Source: G963674955 sp963674955
GTDB taxonomy: Bacteria > Desulfobacterota > Desulfovibrionia > Desulfovibrionales > Desulfovibrionaceae
DNA length: 64,000 nt
Direction of reading: 5' to 3'
Assembly: GCA_963674955.2 (NCBI GenBank)
Contig: CAXXKR010000004.1
Location: 310,001-374,000, forward strand
Shown here: positions 40,742 through 49,647 of the stretch, piece by piece
How the letters are laid out: the number at the start of each line of letters is the position of its first letter
Position numbering within the stretch: the stretch's first letter is position 1
Notes under the pieces: generated by a model
What the model was told of the DNA's origin: nothing
Databases searched by the model: none
The model's input: the letters and a program-made list of their open reading frames with translations, nothing else
Position numbers and translations under genes: made by a program

Positions 40742-41906
40742 CGCTATCCAACCCCCACAGCGTATAAGTTTTGGAAAGTTCGCCCTTGGCGGCGAGTTTG
40801 TACATTTCCTCGAAATCGGTAACCGGAACGTCCCTGCCGCCTATGCCAGCGATGATGTTCACGATTTCTGGGACGTTGTCGCGTCCATAGAGGATTGTCT
40901 TGAGTTCCTGGGCCACGGGGGCGTTTACCGAGCCGGGGCTCATGGCCCTGTCGATGACGATGAGTTTCTTGACTCCCTTGATGGTTTCGAGGAATTCCTC
41001 CACCGGGAAGGGCCTCCAGAGCCTGATGCGTATCTGGCCCACGTCCACGCCTTCGGCGTTCATCTTTTCCACGGCGGTATAAGTGGATTCGCCCTGGGAG
41101 CCCATGGTCACGAACATGGTCTCCGCGTTGGGCTTGCCGTTGACCTCGACGAGGTCATAGTTGCGGCCGAAGGTCTTGTTGACATCGTCCAGAACTTCCT
41201 TGACCACCGCCTTGGAATCCAGAAGCGCCTGTTCGCATTGCTTCTTGGCCTCGAGGTAGACTTCGGGAACGCCCACCGGACCCATGGTCACCGGTTTTTC
41301 CGGGTTCAGGGTCATTGCCGGTTTGAAGGGCGGCAGGAATTTGTCCACCATTTCCTGGTCCGGGAATTCAATGGGTTCGATCATGTGCGTGAGCATGAAG
41401 CCGTCCATGTTTACGCAGGTGGGCAGCAGGACTCTCGGGTCTTCGGCGATCTTGAAGGCGGCGATGGTCAGCTCCAGGGCTTCCTGGCCGTCTTCAACAA
41501 AAAGCTGCACCCAGCCGATGTCGCGTTCGGCCATGATGTCGCTGTGGTCGTTCCAGATGGAAATGGGTCCGGAAAGGGCCCTGTTGGCCACGGTCATGAC
41601 GATGGGCAGGCGCATTGCCGAGGTGATGAAAAGTATTTCATGCATCAGCGCGAGGCCCTGTGCCGAGGTTGCCGTATATGTCCGGGCTCCTGCGGCGCAT
41701 GAACCTATGGCCGCGCTCATGGCCGAGTGTTCGGATTCGACGGGGATGAATTCAGCGTCCAGCTCTCCGTTGGCCACATAGATGGAAAGTTCTTCCACGA
41801 TATGGGTCTGGGGAGTGATGGGGTACGCGGAAATGACTTCAGCCCTGGACAGTTTGACCGCGTCGGCGACTGCTAAGGAAACTTCGATTCCTTTTCTTTT
41901 CAGCAT
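40734..41906 (-). CDS. porA: 2-oxoacid:ferredoxin oxidoreductase, alpha subunit
   Basis: The 390-residue alpha subunit carries the pyrimidine-binding domain and the transketolase C-terminal-like domain. The segments EVISAYPITPQTHIVEELS and EHSAMSAAIGSCAAGARTYTATS near the N-terminus, and IRIRLWRPFPVEEFLETIKG and IVIDRAMSPGSVNAPVAQEL near the C-terminus, are characteristic. It directly follows porD with no intergenic space and overlaps porB by 8 bases. Confidence 0.93.
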   Translation of the reverse strand: MLKRKGIEVSLAVADAVKLSRAEVISAYPITPQTHIVEELSIYVANGELDAEFIPVESEHSAMSAAIGSCAAGARTYTATSAQGLALMHEILFITSAMRLPIVMTVANRALSGPISIWNDHSDIMAERDIGWVQLFVEDGQEALELTIAAFKIAEDPRVLLPTCVNMDGFMLTHMIEPIEFPDQEMVDKFLPPFKPAMTLNPEKPVTMGPVGVPEVYLEAKKQCEQALLDSKAVVKEVLDDVNKTFGRNYDLVEVNGKPNAETMFVTMGSQGESTYTAVEKMNAEGVDVGQIRIRLWRPFPVEEFLETIKGVKKLIVIDRAMSPGSVNAPVAQELKTILYGRDNVPEIVNIIAGIGGRDVPVTDFEEMYKLAAKGELSKTYTLWGLDSDA

Positions 41907-42197
41907 CTATTTGTCCTCCACGATCATTGTGATGGCGTCCTTGGGGCACATGTTGGCGCATATGCCGCAACCCTTGCAGTAATAGTAGTCGGGGAGATAG
42001 AAGCCGTCCTCCTGCTCGGAAACGCAGAATTCAGGACAGTATACCGCGCACATGCCGCATTGGATGCATTTTTCCTTGTCGTATTGGGGGATCAGAGTGC
42101 GCCAGTCTCCGGTCTTGAGTTTTGATGCGTTGCCCGGTTCGAGAATGGCCGTCCCCAGGGCCAGTTTCTGCCAGGGCATGATAGTATTCTTTGCCAT
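41907..42197 (-). CDS. porD: 2-oxoacid:ferredoxin oxidoreductase, delta (2[4Fe-4S] ferredoxin) subunit
   Basis: The 96-residue delta subunit has two [4Fe-4S] motifs: CIQCGMCAVYCPEFC (about 41-55) and CKGCGICANMCPKDAI (about 73-88). It accepts electrons from PorB and passes them to ferredoxin. An AGGAGG site lies upstream of its ATG. It heads the porD-porA-porB operon on the minus strand. The gamma subunit that normally sits directly before it is absent here and found at 52549. Confidence 0.94.
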   Translation of the reverse strand: MAKNTIMPWQKLALGTAILEPGNASKLKTGDWRTLIPQYDKEKCIQCGMCAVYCPEFCVSEQEDGFYLPDYYYCKGCGICANMCPKDAITMIVEDK

Positions 42198-42246
42198 GAA
42201 AGCCTCCTTGATTGCCTTGAGCGCCAGCTTACTGCCAGCGTGTGAA

Positions 42247-42277
42247 ATTAAATAACAGAATCAGTACGGATAGACAA
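42247..42277 (-). promoter_or_regulatory. Possible sigma-70-like promoter for porDAB
   Basis: On the minus strand, TTGTCT (42277-42272) and TTTAAT (42252-42247) are 19 bases apart, about 50 bases before the porD start. Spacing is long, so the call is weak, but no other promoter-like pair was found in this 118-base gap. Confidence 0.3.
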
Positions 42278-42314
42278 AGATATTCAGTGAACGGACGTAT
42301 CAGCCCATGACCGG

Positions 42315-43385
42315 TCATGCGTCTTCTTTGGGTTGGCGTTCGGCCTGTCTTTCAAGGGGCAGACAGGACGGATGCTCTTTGCTGATATAGGCCACGAGCT
42401 TCTCCCGGACCAGGCAGCACAAATCCCAGTTGAGGGAGGCGTCGCGGGAGCTGACAAGGGCGCGCAGGGTAATGGTCCTTTCGCCCGCCTCGGTGACCTG
42501 CAATACGCAGACCCTGCCGTCCCAGATATCCCCGGCTTCTTCTTTGCAGATTCGTTCAAGCTCCTGACGCACGCTGTCCACCGGCAGTGTGTAGTCGGCA
42601 TGGACCTCGACGGTGCCCATGATTTCGCTTCCGGATCTTGTCCAGTTCTGGACGGGGTTTTCAAGGAAATAGCGGATGGGCACGATTAGGCGCCTCTGGT
42701 CCCAGATGGCCACTACAACGTAGGTAAAAGTTATTTCCTCGATGCGTCCCCATTCGCCCTCCACGATGACCACGTCGTCGATGCGTATCGGCTGGGCAAG
42801 GGCAATCTGTATGCCCGCAAAAATGTTGGAGACCGTGTTTTGGGCCGAGAATCCGATGACGATGCCGGCAACCCCGGCCGAGGCCAGCAGGCTTATGCCG
42901 AGTTTTCTGACCTCGTCAAAGGTCATGAGCATCAGGGCCAGGGCCAGTATGGCCGTAAGCACGATTATGATGCGCTGGAAGACCTTGAACTGGGTGACGA
43001 TTTTCCTGGCCTTGAGGTTGTCCTTGTTGTGCAGGCCGTATCTGTTGAGCAGGGCGGTTTCAAGGACATTGGTCATGTTCACCAGAAGCCAGGCCGCCGC
43101 CGCGATCCAGGCCAGGGTGATGGCGTGTGCGAGTATGGCCAGAGCATCCCCGTCCGGAGGGAGAAAGTACAGGGAAAGGCGGAAGGCAATTAGAACAATC
43201 ATCAGCCGTGCCGGGCGCCTGGCCTGTTCCACGAAGGAATCGTCGATGTTCAGCGCCGTGCGCTGGGCCAGCCTGGAGAGTATCTTGAAAACCAGGCCAT
43301 GGACCGTGTAGCCGACGGCCAGGGAGGCCGCCAAAAGCAGCGGCGACAGAATCCAGGGAGACAATTCCATAAACGTGTTCATCAT
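42315..43385 (-). CDS. Small-conductance mechanosensitive channel (MscS family)
   Basis: The 356-residue protein opens under membrane tension and releases solutes on osmotic downshock. About four or five N-terminal transmembrane segments (10-170) end in the pore helix region LLASAGVAGIVIGFSAQNTVSNIFAGIQIA, split here as GVAGIVIGFSAQNTVSNI, followed by the beta domain RIDDVVIVEGEWGRIEEITF and the C-terminal cage. It lies between porD and the amidohydrolase gene, all on the minus strand, with gaps of about 70-120 bases. Confidence 0.9.
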   Translation of the reverse strand: MMNTFMELSPWILSPLLLAASLAVGYTVHGLVFKILSRLAQRTALNIDDSFVEQARRPARLMIVLIAFRLSLYFLPPDGDALAILAHAITLAWIAAAAWLLVNMTNVLETALLNRYGLHNKDNLKARKIVTQFKVFQRIIIVLTAILALALMLMTFDEVRKLGISLLASAGVAGIVIGFSAQNTVSNIFAGIQIALAQPIRIDDVVIVEGEWGRIEEITFTYVVVAIWDQRRLIVPIRYFLENPVQNWTRSGSEIMGTVEVHADYTLPVDSVRQELERICKEEAGDIWDGRVCVLQVTEAGERTITLRALVSSRDASLNWDLCCLVREKLVAYISKEHPSCLPLERQAERQPKEDA

Positions 43386-43454
43386 CTCGTTTCCTTTCTT
43401 TGGAAGGGAAGAGAAAATATTATGTTATACCAATCTTCGAATTTTATGACCTTG

Positions 43455-44294
43455 TCAAATTGCGGATTTGTGATGGGTGTTTTGATTCTGAAGCGGACCG
43501 CCGAGGATGTCTTGGAAAATCGGCGTGGTGTTTTCCAGGATTTCTTCCATTTGCGTATCGTTAAGTCCGGCCGTTTCCTTCAAGAGCTTCATCTCCTCGC
43601 CCGGATCGAACAGGGGGTAATCGCTGCCGAAAAGTATTCTGTCTTTGGAGTGCCGGTTGAGCAGGGCTTTCAGGGTGTCGCGGCGAATGTAGGGCATGGA
43701 GCTGGAAGTGTCGAAAAAGATGTCCCGTCCGGCGAGATATTCAAGCGACCATTCCCAGTGCAGATATCCGCCCAAGTGCGCGGCGATGATCACGGGCTTG
43801 GGAAAGTCCAGGCGCAGGGCCAGCAGTTTTTTGGGGCAAGAGGGGTTCTTTTCCGGCGGATTCTTGTCGCCCACATGGAACATGAGCACGAATCTGTCCT
43901 CGATCAATTCCATGACGGACTTGAATTTGGGGTCGTCCATGAAGAAGCCCTGGAAGTCCGGATGGAATTTCAAGCCTTTGATGTTGTTTTCTTCAAGTCG
44001 CCTGAATTCCGATTCCGGGTCCGGGTAGTCCGGATGCATGGACCCGAAGGCGATGACCCGGTCGTAATGGCTGTTCAGGTGTATGGCCCAGTCGTTGGCC
44101 GCAGTCACCTGGTCGGGCGAGGTCGCGGCGGTATGCACCACCACCTTGTCGATGCCGGATTTGGAGGCCCTTTCCAGCAAATCGTCTATGATTCCAGTAC
44201 CTTTGGGGGTTATGTTGTAGTGGCCGTTGAGTTGTTTGAGAACCTTGCCTGCAATTTTCGGATGAAAGGCGTGAGTGTGTGCGTCGATGTTCAT
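43455..44294 (-). CDS. Amidohydrolase-family (TIM-barrel) metal-dependent hydrolase
   Basis: The 279-residue product starts at MNIDAHTHAFHPKIAGK, with metal ligands in DAHTHAF; further ligands are in LMFHVGDKNP (His), PVIIAAHLGGYLHW (His) and ILFGSDYPLF (Asp). This pattern matches the amidohydrolase-2/ACMSD-like group; substrate unknown. The frame extends to 44396 but those 34 residues are not family-like and include cysteine-rich noise. The next gene, a thioesterase, ends 34 bases away. Confidence 0.87.
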   Translation of the reverse strand: MNIDAHTHAFHPKIAGKVLKQLNGHYNITPKGTGIIDDLLERASKSGIDKVVVHTAATSPDQVTAANDWAIHLNSHYDRVIAFGSMHPDYPDPESEFRRLEENNIKGLKFHPDFQGFFMDDPKFKSVMELIEDRFVLMFHVGDKNPPEKNPSCPKKLLALRLDFPKPVIIAAHLGGYLHWEWSLEYLAGRDIFFDTSSSMPYIRRDTLKALLNRHSKDRILFGSDYPLFDPGEEMKLLKETAGLNDTQMEEILENTTPIFQDILGGPLQNQNTHHKSAI

Positions 44295-44328
44295 AATAAG
44301 ATTGGGTAGCGGGAGTTGGAGTTGAAGT

Positions 44329-44748
44329 CTATGAGAACAGTTTTCTGAGCCAGTCCGGTATGCGCACGGGGCGCAGATTCTCGTCCACGCAGGCATGTTC
44401 GGTCATGCCGGTGGCCAGTAGCGTGGAGCGGTCATGGTCGTACATTTCGTACACGAAGGTCATTGAGGCGCGTTTCCATTGGGCTATGCCGCACCTGATC
44501 CATATCTGGTCGTCGTATCTTGCGGGTCTTATGTACTTGCACCGGGCTTCCCTGATGGGCAGAATTATGCCCCGCCTCTCCACTTCGGCGTAGCTCATGC
44601 CACGTTCGCGAATGAACAGGCTGCGGCCGCGTTCGAAGACGTGCAGGTACTCGGCGTTGTACAGCACGCCCATCTTGTCGGTTTCCCCGTAGGACACGAA
44701 GTGCTGGAGCCAGCTTTCAGGTGTTGGAAATGGTTCTTTCCTGTGCAT
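44329..44748 (-). CDS. Acyl-CoA thioesterase, 4HBT/YbgC family
   Basis: The 139-residue hotdog-fold protein has the 4HBT signature YGETDKMGVLYNAEYLHVFERGR, in which the Asp of ETD.MG is catalytic. It hydrolyses acyl-CoA or acyl-ACP thioesters. The best start is ATG 44748, placed right after the apgM stop (TAA A ATG), consistent with coupled translation; a TTG at 44763 would overlap apgM and lacks a ribosome site. Confidence 0.87.
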   Translation of the reverse strand: MHRKEPFPTPESWLQHFVSYGETDKMGVLYNAEYLHVFERGRSLFIRERGMSYAEVERRGIILPIREARCKYIRPARYDDQIWIRCGIAQWKRASMTFVYEMYDHDRSTLLATGMTEHACVDENLRPVRIPDWLRKLFS

Positions 44749-44749
44749 T

Positions 44750-45943
44750 TTACTTGAGGCCAAGTTTTTTCAGCGCAAAATCCAGGAGCTCATGTCCCTT
44801 GTCCAGCGCCAATCCGGTGGAAAGGGCGTTCTTCTCGCTGAAAGCGTCCAGCCCTGAAGCGTCGCAGCCGGGGTAATTGAGGATGAACGGCACCGCGTCG
44901 GTGGTATGCGTTTTTTCCACTATGGGAGTGAAGTGGTCGCAGGTGGTGATCCAGGCCGTATCCAGGCCGTCCAGGGCCTTGAGAAGCGGGCCGACCACAA
45001 GGGCGTCGAAACGGGAAATGGCTTCTATCTTGTCGAAGATGTCGCCGCCGTGTCCGCATTCGTCTGGTCCTTCGAGATGGACGAAGACGAAATCGCCTGT
45101 TTTCAGGAACTCTAGGGCGGCGTCCACCTTGCCTTGGTAATTCGTGTCGAGCAGGCCCGTCGCGCCTTCCACGTCCAGGACTTCCATTCCGGCGGCGCGA
45201 CCAAGACCCTTGATCAGGTCCACGGCAGAGATGACCGCTCCCTTCAGCCCTGTTTTTTCACGGAAGTTCGGCAGAATCAGGGGGCGGCCCTGGCCCCAGG
45301 GCCAGATGGCGTTGGCCTTGGTCTTGTTGCCCGGCTTGCCCAGGATGTCCACCGCCTCGTGGACTATGTCCCAAAGCAGCGCGCTTTTGGACAAGGTCTT
45401 CATGTCCGGTTTGATGGACTTGTCGGTGATGTCGTGCGGCGGCCTGATCAGGAGCTCCGCTTCCGGCTGGGCAGCTCCGCCTTTTTGGACCAGCAGGTGG
45501 CGGTATTGCACTCCGGGATAGAAGTCGAACTGCGCTCCTCCGAGGGTCGTTTGCAGGCTGTTGATGAGCACTGTGGCCTGATCGGTGGAAATGTGTCCGG
45601 CCGAGTAGTCGCGCATCAGGCCGTCGATTTCGAACTTGCTGACCGTGACCAGATTGAGGCGCCAGATGAGGTCTTCAGGGTCGAGGACCAGGCCCTGGGC
45701 CGCCGCTTCGATGGGGCCGCGACCAGTGTGGTGTTTGGCGGGGTCGAAGCCGAGCAGGGACATATTGGCCACGTCGGAACCCGGAGGCATTCCCTGGGGA
45801 ACGGTTTGGGCGGTGCCCACGATGCCGCTTTTGGCCAGGGCGTCCATGTTCGGGGTTTTGGCCGCTTCGAGAGGGGTTTTGCCACCCAACTCGTCCAGCG
45901 GCCAATCGCCCATTCCATCGGCGATCAAGAAAAGTAATTTCAT
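44750..45943 (-). CDS. apgM: ApgM-type phosphoglycerate mutase homologue, candidate homoserine kinase
   Basis: The 397-residue alkaline-phosphatase-superfamily protein begins MKLLFLIADGMGDWPLDELG (metal Asp in DGMGD), followed by GSDVANMSLLGFDP with the nucleophile Ser, and later VHLEGPDECGHGGD and TTCDHFTPIVEKTHT with metal His/Asp residues. It matches cofactor-independent phosphoglycerate mutase of the archaeal type. A subgroup of this family is proposed to be a homoserine kinase in bacteria without ThrB; its position 7 bases after hom supports that reading. No thrB is in the window. Confidence 0.85.
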   Translation of the reverse strand: MKLLFLIADGMGDWPLDELGGKTPLEAAKTPNMDALAKSGIVGTAQTVPQGMPPGSDVANMSLLGFDPAKHHTGRGPIEAAAQGLVLDPEDLIWRLNLVTVSKFEIDGLMRDYSAGHISTDQATVLINSLQTTLGGAQFDFYPGVQYRHLLVQKGGAAQPEAELLIRPPHDITDKSIKPDMKTLSKSALLWDIVHEAVDILGKPGNKTKANAIWPWGQGRPLILPNFREKTGLKGAVISAVDLIKGLGRAAGMEVLDVEGATGLLDTNYQGKVDAALEFLKTGDFVFVHLEGPDECGHGGDIFDKIEAISRFDALVVGPLLKALDGLDTAWITTCDHFTPIVEKTHTTDAVPFILNYPGCDASGLDAFSEKNALSTGLALDKGHELLDFALKKLGLK

Positions 45944-45950
45944 ATTTAGC

Positions 45951-47237
45951 CTATAAAATGCGGTAGTGAACAGTGGGCTTTGTAATAAAGTCCATTGAAT
46001 CGATTTCTTTGATTGTCGCGGCCACGGCCTTGGCCGTGGCGGAGTGGGTCAGGAAGACTATGGGCACGTTCGCTGCCGATTCGTCTCCCTTCTGCACCGC
46101 CTGGGCAATGGAAACTCCGTGATTGGCCATGCTTTTTGCCAGAGCGGCCATGACGCCGGGTTTGTCGGCCACGGTGAAGCGGAAGTAGTGGCGCGATTCA
46201 GCCTCTTCAGGCGGAAGTATGGGGGCCCTTTCCAACGGTTTTGAGTCGAAACCGGTGTTGTCCGGCTGTTTTTCGCGGCTGCACAGGCTCATGATGTCGG
46301 CCAGCACCGCGTTGCCGGTGGGCAGGTCTCCGGCGCCCTGGCCGTGGAACATTACCGGACCCACATATTTGCCCTTGACCCGAACGGCGTTGTAATTGCC
46401 GCCGACTCTGGCCAGTAGATAGGTATGCGTCACAAGGGCCGGAAAAACGCCCGCCTCCAGCTTGCCGTCGATATTCCGCACTTGGGCGATGAGCTTGATG
46501 CGGTATCCGAATTCGCGTGCGAATTCTATGTCCTGGCTGGTGACGCCGGTGATTCCGGAAATGGGCAACTCCCTTAGGGGGTAGTCCATGCCGAAGGCCA
46601 ATCTGATGAGAACCACCAGCTTGTGGGCGGTGTCGTGACCTTCGATGTCCAGGGTCGGATCGGCCTCGGCATAGCCCAGTTCCTTGGCCTGGGCCAAGGC
46701 GGTGTCGAAATCAAGGCCCCTGGTGGTCATTTCGGAGAGGATGTAGTTGGCCGTGCCGTTCAGGATGCCCAGGACTTCGGTTATTGAGTCTCCGGCCAGG
46801 GATTCCTTGAGGGCCTGGACCACGGGAATGCCGCCCGCGACACTGGCTTCGTAAAACAGTCCGACCCCTTTTTCCTTGGCCAGCTTGAACAGTTCAAGTC
46901 CGTGCTCCGCCAGGAGGTGCTTGTTGGCGGTGACCACGTGCTTGCCTTTGGAAAGGGCCTCGGTGATCAGTTTTTTGGGTGCTTCTATTCCGCCCATGAG
47001 TTCGACGACCATGTCGATTTCAGGGTCGTCGATCAGGTCGCGGGGGTCGTTGGTCAGCAGGGAATGCGGCGGATAGTCCACAGCTCTTTTTTTCTTAAGG
47101 TCGCGGACCAGAACGCTCTTGATCTCGATCTTCCTGCCGATGCGCCGGGTGATCCATTCCTGGTTTTCAAGCACAATTCTGGTGAGGCCGGAACCGACTG
47201 TTCCGAATCCGGCCAGACCGATGCGAACTTTTTCCAT
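45951..47237 (-). CDS. hom: Homoserine dehydrogenase
   Basis: Homoserine dehydrogenase reduces aspartate semialdehyde to homoserine, the branch point to threonine and methionine. The 428-residue enzyme has the Rossmann motif IGLAGFGTVGSGL, the catalytic region GILNGTANYILSEM with GYAEADPTLDIEGHDTAHK, and a C-terminal ACT domain (about 350-428, RFTVADKPGVMAALAKSM), so feedback control by threonine is expected. It lies 12 bases after the aminotransferase gene. Confidence 0.95.
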   Translation of the reverse strand: MEKVRIGLAGFGTVGSGLTRIVLENQEWITRRIGRKIEIKSVLVRDLKKKRAVDYPPHSLLTNDPRDLIDDPEIDMVVELMGGIEAPKKLITEALSKGKHVVTANKHLLAEHGLELFKLAKEKGVGLFYEASVAGGIPVVQALKESLAGDSITEVLGILNGTANYILSEMTTRGLDFDTALAQAKELGYAEADPTLDIEGHDTAHKLVVLIRLAFGMDYPLRELPISGITGVTSQDIEFAREFGYRIKLIAQVRNIDGKLEAGVFPALVTHTYLLARVGGNYNAVRVKGKYVGPVMFHGQGAGDLPTGNAVLADIMSLCSREKQPDNTGFDSKPLERAPILPPEEAESRHYFRFTVADKPGVMAALAKSMANHGVSIAQAVQKGDESAANVPIVFLTHSATAKAVAATIKEIDSMDFITKPTVHYRIL

Positions 47238-47249
47238 GGAGGTTCCCTG

Positions 47250-48419
47250 TTATTCCAGAACTTTTTTCAGGCCGCGGATCGCCTGATTGATGCGCTGCCT
47301 GTTCTCGACCAGTGCGAAACGGACATGGGAATCGCCGTATTGTCCGAAGCCGAGGCCTGGTGCAACCGCGACTTCAGCCTCCCTGATGAGCATCTTGGAG
47401 AACTCCACGGAGCCCATGTCCATGAATTTGTCGGGGATTTTGGCCCAGACGAACATGGTGGCCTTGGGCGGGGGAACATCCCAGCCGATGCGCTCCAATC
47501 CGTCGCACAGGGCGTCCCTGCGGTCCTGGTAGATGTCCATTATCTCGCGCACGCAGGTCTGGTCGCTGTTCAGGGCCACGGCCGATGCGATCTGGATGGG
47601 ATTGTAGATGCCGTAGTCCAGATAGCTTTTGATGCGCGTCAGGGCCTGGACCATGTCCTCGTTGCCGCAGCAAAAACCCACGCGCATTCCGGCCATGGAG
47701 TAGCTCTTTGTCATGGAGAAGAATTCCACGCCCACGTCCTTGGCGCCTTTGGCCTGAAGGAAACTGGGAGCCTCGTAGCCGTCGAATGTGAAGTCGGCGT
47801 AGGCCAGATCGTGAATGACGTAGATTCCGTTTTCCTTGGCGAAATCCACGATGCGCTGGAAGAAATCAATATCCGCGCAGACCGTTGTGGGGTTGTGCGG
47901 GTAGTTGATGATCAGGATTTTAGGACGGGGCCAGGAGTGGCGCATGGCCAGGTCCAGGTCTTCGAAAAAGTCCCGTTCGGGTCCGATGGGGATGCGTCTC
48001 ACGTCCGCTCCGGCGATGATGCAGGAAAACGGGTGGATGGGGTAGGCCGGGTCCGGCGCGAGGACGACGTCGCCGGGGGTCAGCATGGCCAGGGCCAAGT
48101 GCGCCAGGCCTTCCTTTGCCCCCATTGTGACGCAGACTTCCTGGTCCATGTCCAGTTCCACGTCGAAACGGTTTGCGTACCAGTCCGCTATTGCGCGCCT
48201 CAGGCCCTTGATACCCTTGGATGCGCTGTAGCGGCTGTTGCCTGGTTTGTTGACCGCTTCCGTGAGCTTGTCCAGAATATGTTTGGGTGTTTCCACGTCC
48301 GGGTTGCCCATGCCCAGGTCGATGATGTCCGCTCCGTCGCGGCGCATCTCCATCTTGAGTTTGTTCACTGTGGCGAACACATAGGGGGGCAGTCTGTGAA
48401 TCCTTTGGAATTGCTGCAT
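47250..48419 (-). CDS. Class I/II aminotransferase (AlaC-like)
   Basis: The 389-residue PLP enzyme resembles AlaC and LL-diaminopimelate-type aminotransferases. The pyridoxal lysine lies in FFSMTKSYSMAGMRVGF; DLGMGNPDVETPKHIL and APDPAYPIHPFSCIIAG are typical N-terminal and cofactor regions, and NYPHNPTTVCADIDFF binds the cofactor. Context with hom and apgM suggests aspartate-family or alanine metabolism. It heads the minus-strand operon and is divergent from ilvE. Confidence 0.9.
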   Translation of the reverse strand: MQQFQRIHRLPPYVFATVNKLKMEMRRDGADIIDLGMGNPDVETPKHILDKLTEAVNKPGNSRYSASKGIKGLRRAIADWYANRFDVELDMDQEVCVTMGAKEGLAHLALAMLTPGDVVLAPDPAYPIHPFSCIIAGADVRRIPIGPERDFFEDLDLAMRHSWPRPKILIINYPHNPTTVCADIDFFQRIVDFAKENGIYVIHDLAYADFTFDGYEAPSFLQAKGAKDVGVEFFSMTKSYSMAGMRVGFCCGNEDMVQALTRIKSYLDYGIYNPIQIASAVALNSDQTCVREIMDIYQDRRDALCDGLERIGWDVPPPKATMFVWAKIPDKFMDMGSVEFSKMLIREAEVAVAPGLGFGQYGDSHVRFALVENRQRINQAIRGLKKVLE

Positions 48420-48524
48420 GATATCAAGGCTCCTGCATAACTATTGAAGATATTCAATCCAAAAGACTTCTTATCCGGGCGAGTCCGCTTCTGTCAAAGT
48501 GAAATTGGCATGTGGCTTATCTTG

Positions 48525-48587
48525 ACCTGAAAAGGTGAAATCTTTAGGCTTCGAAAGCCGAGATTGTTGAGTCCTATATTTTCACCT
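48525..48587 (+). promoter_or_regulatory. Alternative hairpins in the ilvE leader
   Basis: Three complementary segments precede ilvE: ACCT (48525-48528), AGGTGAAA (48533-48540) and TTTCACCT (48580-48587). The middle one can pair with either neighbour. Inside, AATCT (48539-48543) with AGATT (48561-48565) and GGCTT (48547-48551) with AAGCC (48555-48559) make another hairpin. This could be an attenuating leader, but no known riboswitch or leader peptide was recognised, and no U-run follows. Confidence 0.4.
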
Positions 48588-48619
48588 CACGTGCCACCAG
48601 TTGCTCAAGGAGTTCTCAA

Positions 48620-49543
48620 ATGGTTCAAAAAGCTGAAAAAATTTGGCTAGATGGCAAGCTGATCCCCTGGGATGACGCCAATGTCCATATCCTGACCCAC
48701 ACCCTGCATTACGGCGCCGGAGTGTTTGAGGGCATCAGGGCCTACGAGTGCGCCGACGGCAAATCAGCGGTCTTTCGTCTTGAGGAGCACGTGCAGAGGC
48801 TGATCCATTCGGCCCATATCCTGGGAATCAAGATACCCTTCAGCCTTGACGAGCTTGTGGACGCCATAACCGAAACCCTCAAGGTCAACGGCCTCAAGGC
48901 CGGATATATTCGTCCGCTGGTCTTCATCGGCGAGGGAGTAATGGGCGTGCACCCCGGCAACAACCCCATCCGCGTGGCCATCGCCACCTGGCCCTGGGGT
49001 GCGTATCTCGGCGAGGACGCCCTGGAAAAGGGCATCAGGATCAAGACCTCCTCGTTCAGCCGCCACCACGTCAACGTGATGATGACCAAGTCCAAGGCCT
49101 GCGGCAATTACGTCAATTCCGTATTGGCCAAGGTCGAGGCCGTGAGCGACGGGTACGACGAAGCCATGATGCTCGACACCCAGGGTTATGTTTCCGAAGG
49201 GTCCGGCGAGAACATTTTCATCGTCAGGGATGAGGTGATCATGACTCCGCCTTTGTCCGGAGTTCTCGGTGGGATAACCAGGGATTCCATCATGACTCTG
49301 GCTGTGGAGCTTGGCTACGAGTTTGTTGAGCGGCCCTTGACAAGGGATATGGTCTATGCGGCCGACGAAGCGTTCTTTTCCGGGACAGCCGCCGAAATCA
49401 CTCCCATCAGGGAAGTGGACCGCCGGACAATCGGCGAGGGCAAGGCCGGACCGGTGGCCAGGCTGTTGCAGGAGGAATTCTTCAAGGTCGTTCAGGGCGA
49501 GAACCCAGACTACTCTCACTGGCTGCACGAATACGAAGTGTAA
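48620..49543 (+). CDS. ilvE: Branched-chain amino acid aminotransferase
   Basis: IlvE transaminates the 2-oxoacids to valine, leucine and isoleucine. The 307-residue fold-type IV enzyme has HYGAGVFEGIRAYE near the N-terminus, KSKACGNYVNSVLAKVEA with the PLP lysine, EGSGENIFIVRDEVI and TRDSIMTLAVELGYEF. AAGGAG precedes the ATG. A stable hairpin without a T-run separates it from dnaX. Confidence 0.95.
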   Translation: MVQKAEKIWLDGKLIPWDDANVHILTHTLHYGAGVFEGIRAYECADGKSAVFRLEEHVQRLIHSAHILGIKIPFSLDELVDAITETLKVNGLKAGYIRPLVFIGEGVMGVHPGNNPIRVAIATWPWGAYLGEDALEKGIRIKTSSFSRHHVNVMMTKSKACGNYVNSVLAKVEAVSDGYDEAMMLDTQGYVSEGSGENIFIVRDEVIMTPPLSGVLGGITRDSIMTLAVELGYEFVERPLTRDMVYAADEAFFSGTAAEITPIREVDRRTIGEGKAGPVARLLQEEFFKVVQGENPDYSHWLHEYEV

Positions 49544-49560
49544 TTTTAGTGATATTGACA

Positions 49561-49588
49561 GGGGAACCGGCCTTGGGCCGGATTCCCC
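49561..49588. repeat. Stable hairpin between ilvE and dnaX
   Basis: GGGGAACCGGCC pairs with GGCCGGATTCCCC (one bulged A) around a TTG loop, giving a 12-base-pair stem. No T-run follows, so it may not terminate by itself; it may protect the ilvE mRNA 3' end or act with Rho. Confidence 0.6.
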
Positions 49589-49647
49589 TCTGTGACCCTC
49601 CCGTCAATGGATTCGGAACTTAAGACCAAAGTCTTTAGGGCGGTTTC

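Noticed and set aside
46902..48440. 512-codon open frame on the plus strand
   Set aside because: It runs antisense to hom and the aminotransferase, both with clear family motifs; its length reflects GC-biased codon use.
48590..48610. TGGCAC on the minus strand before ilvE as a sigma-54 site
   Set aside because: No TTGC at the required 5-base spacing.
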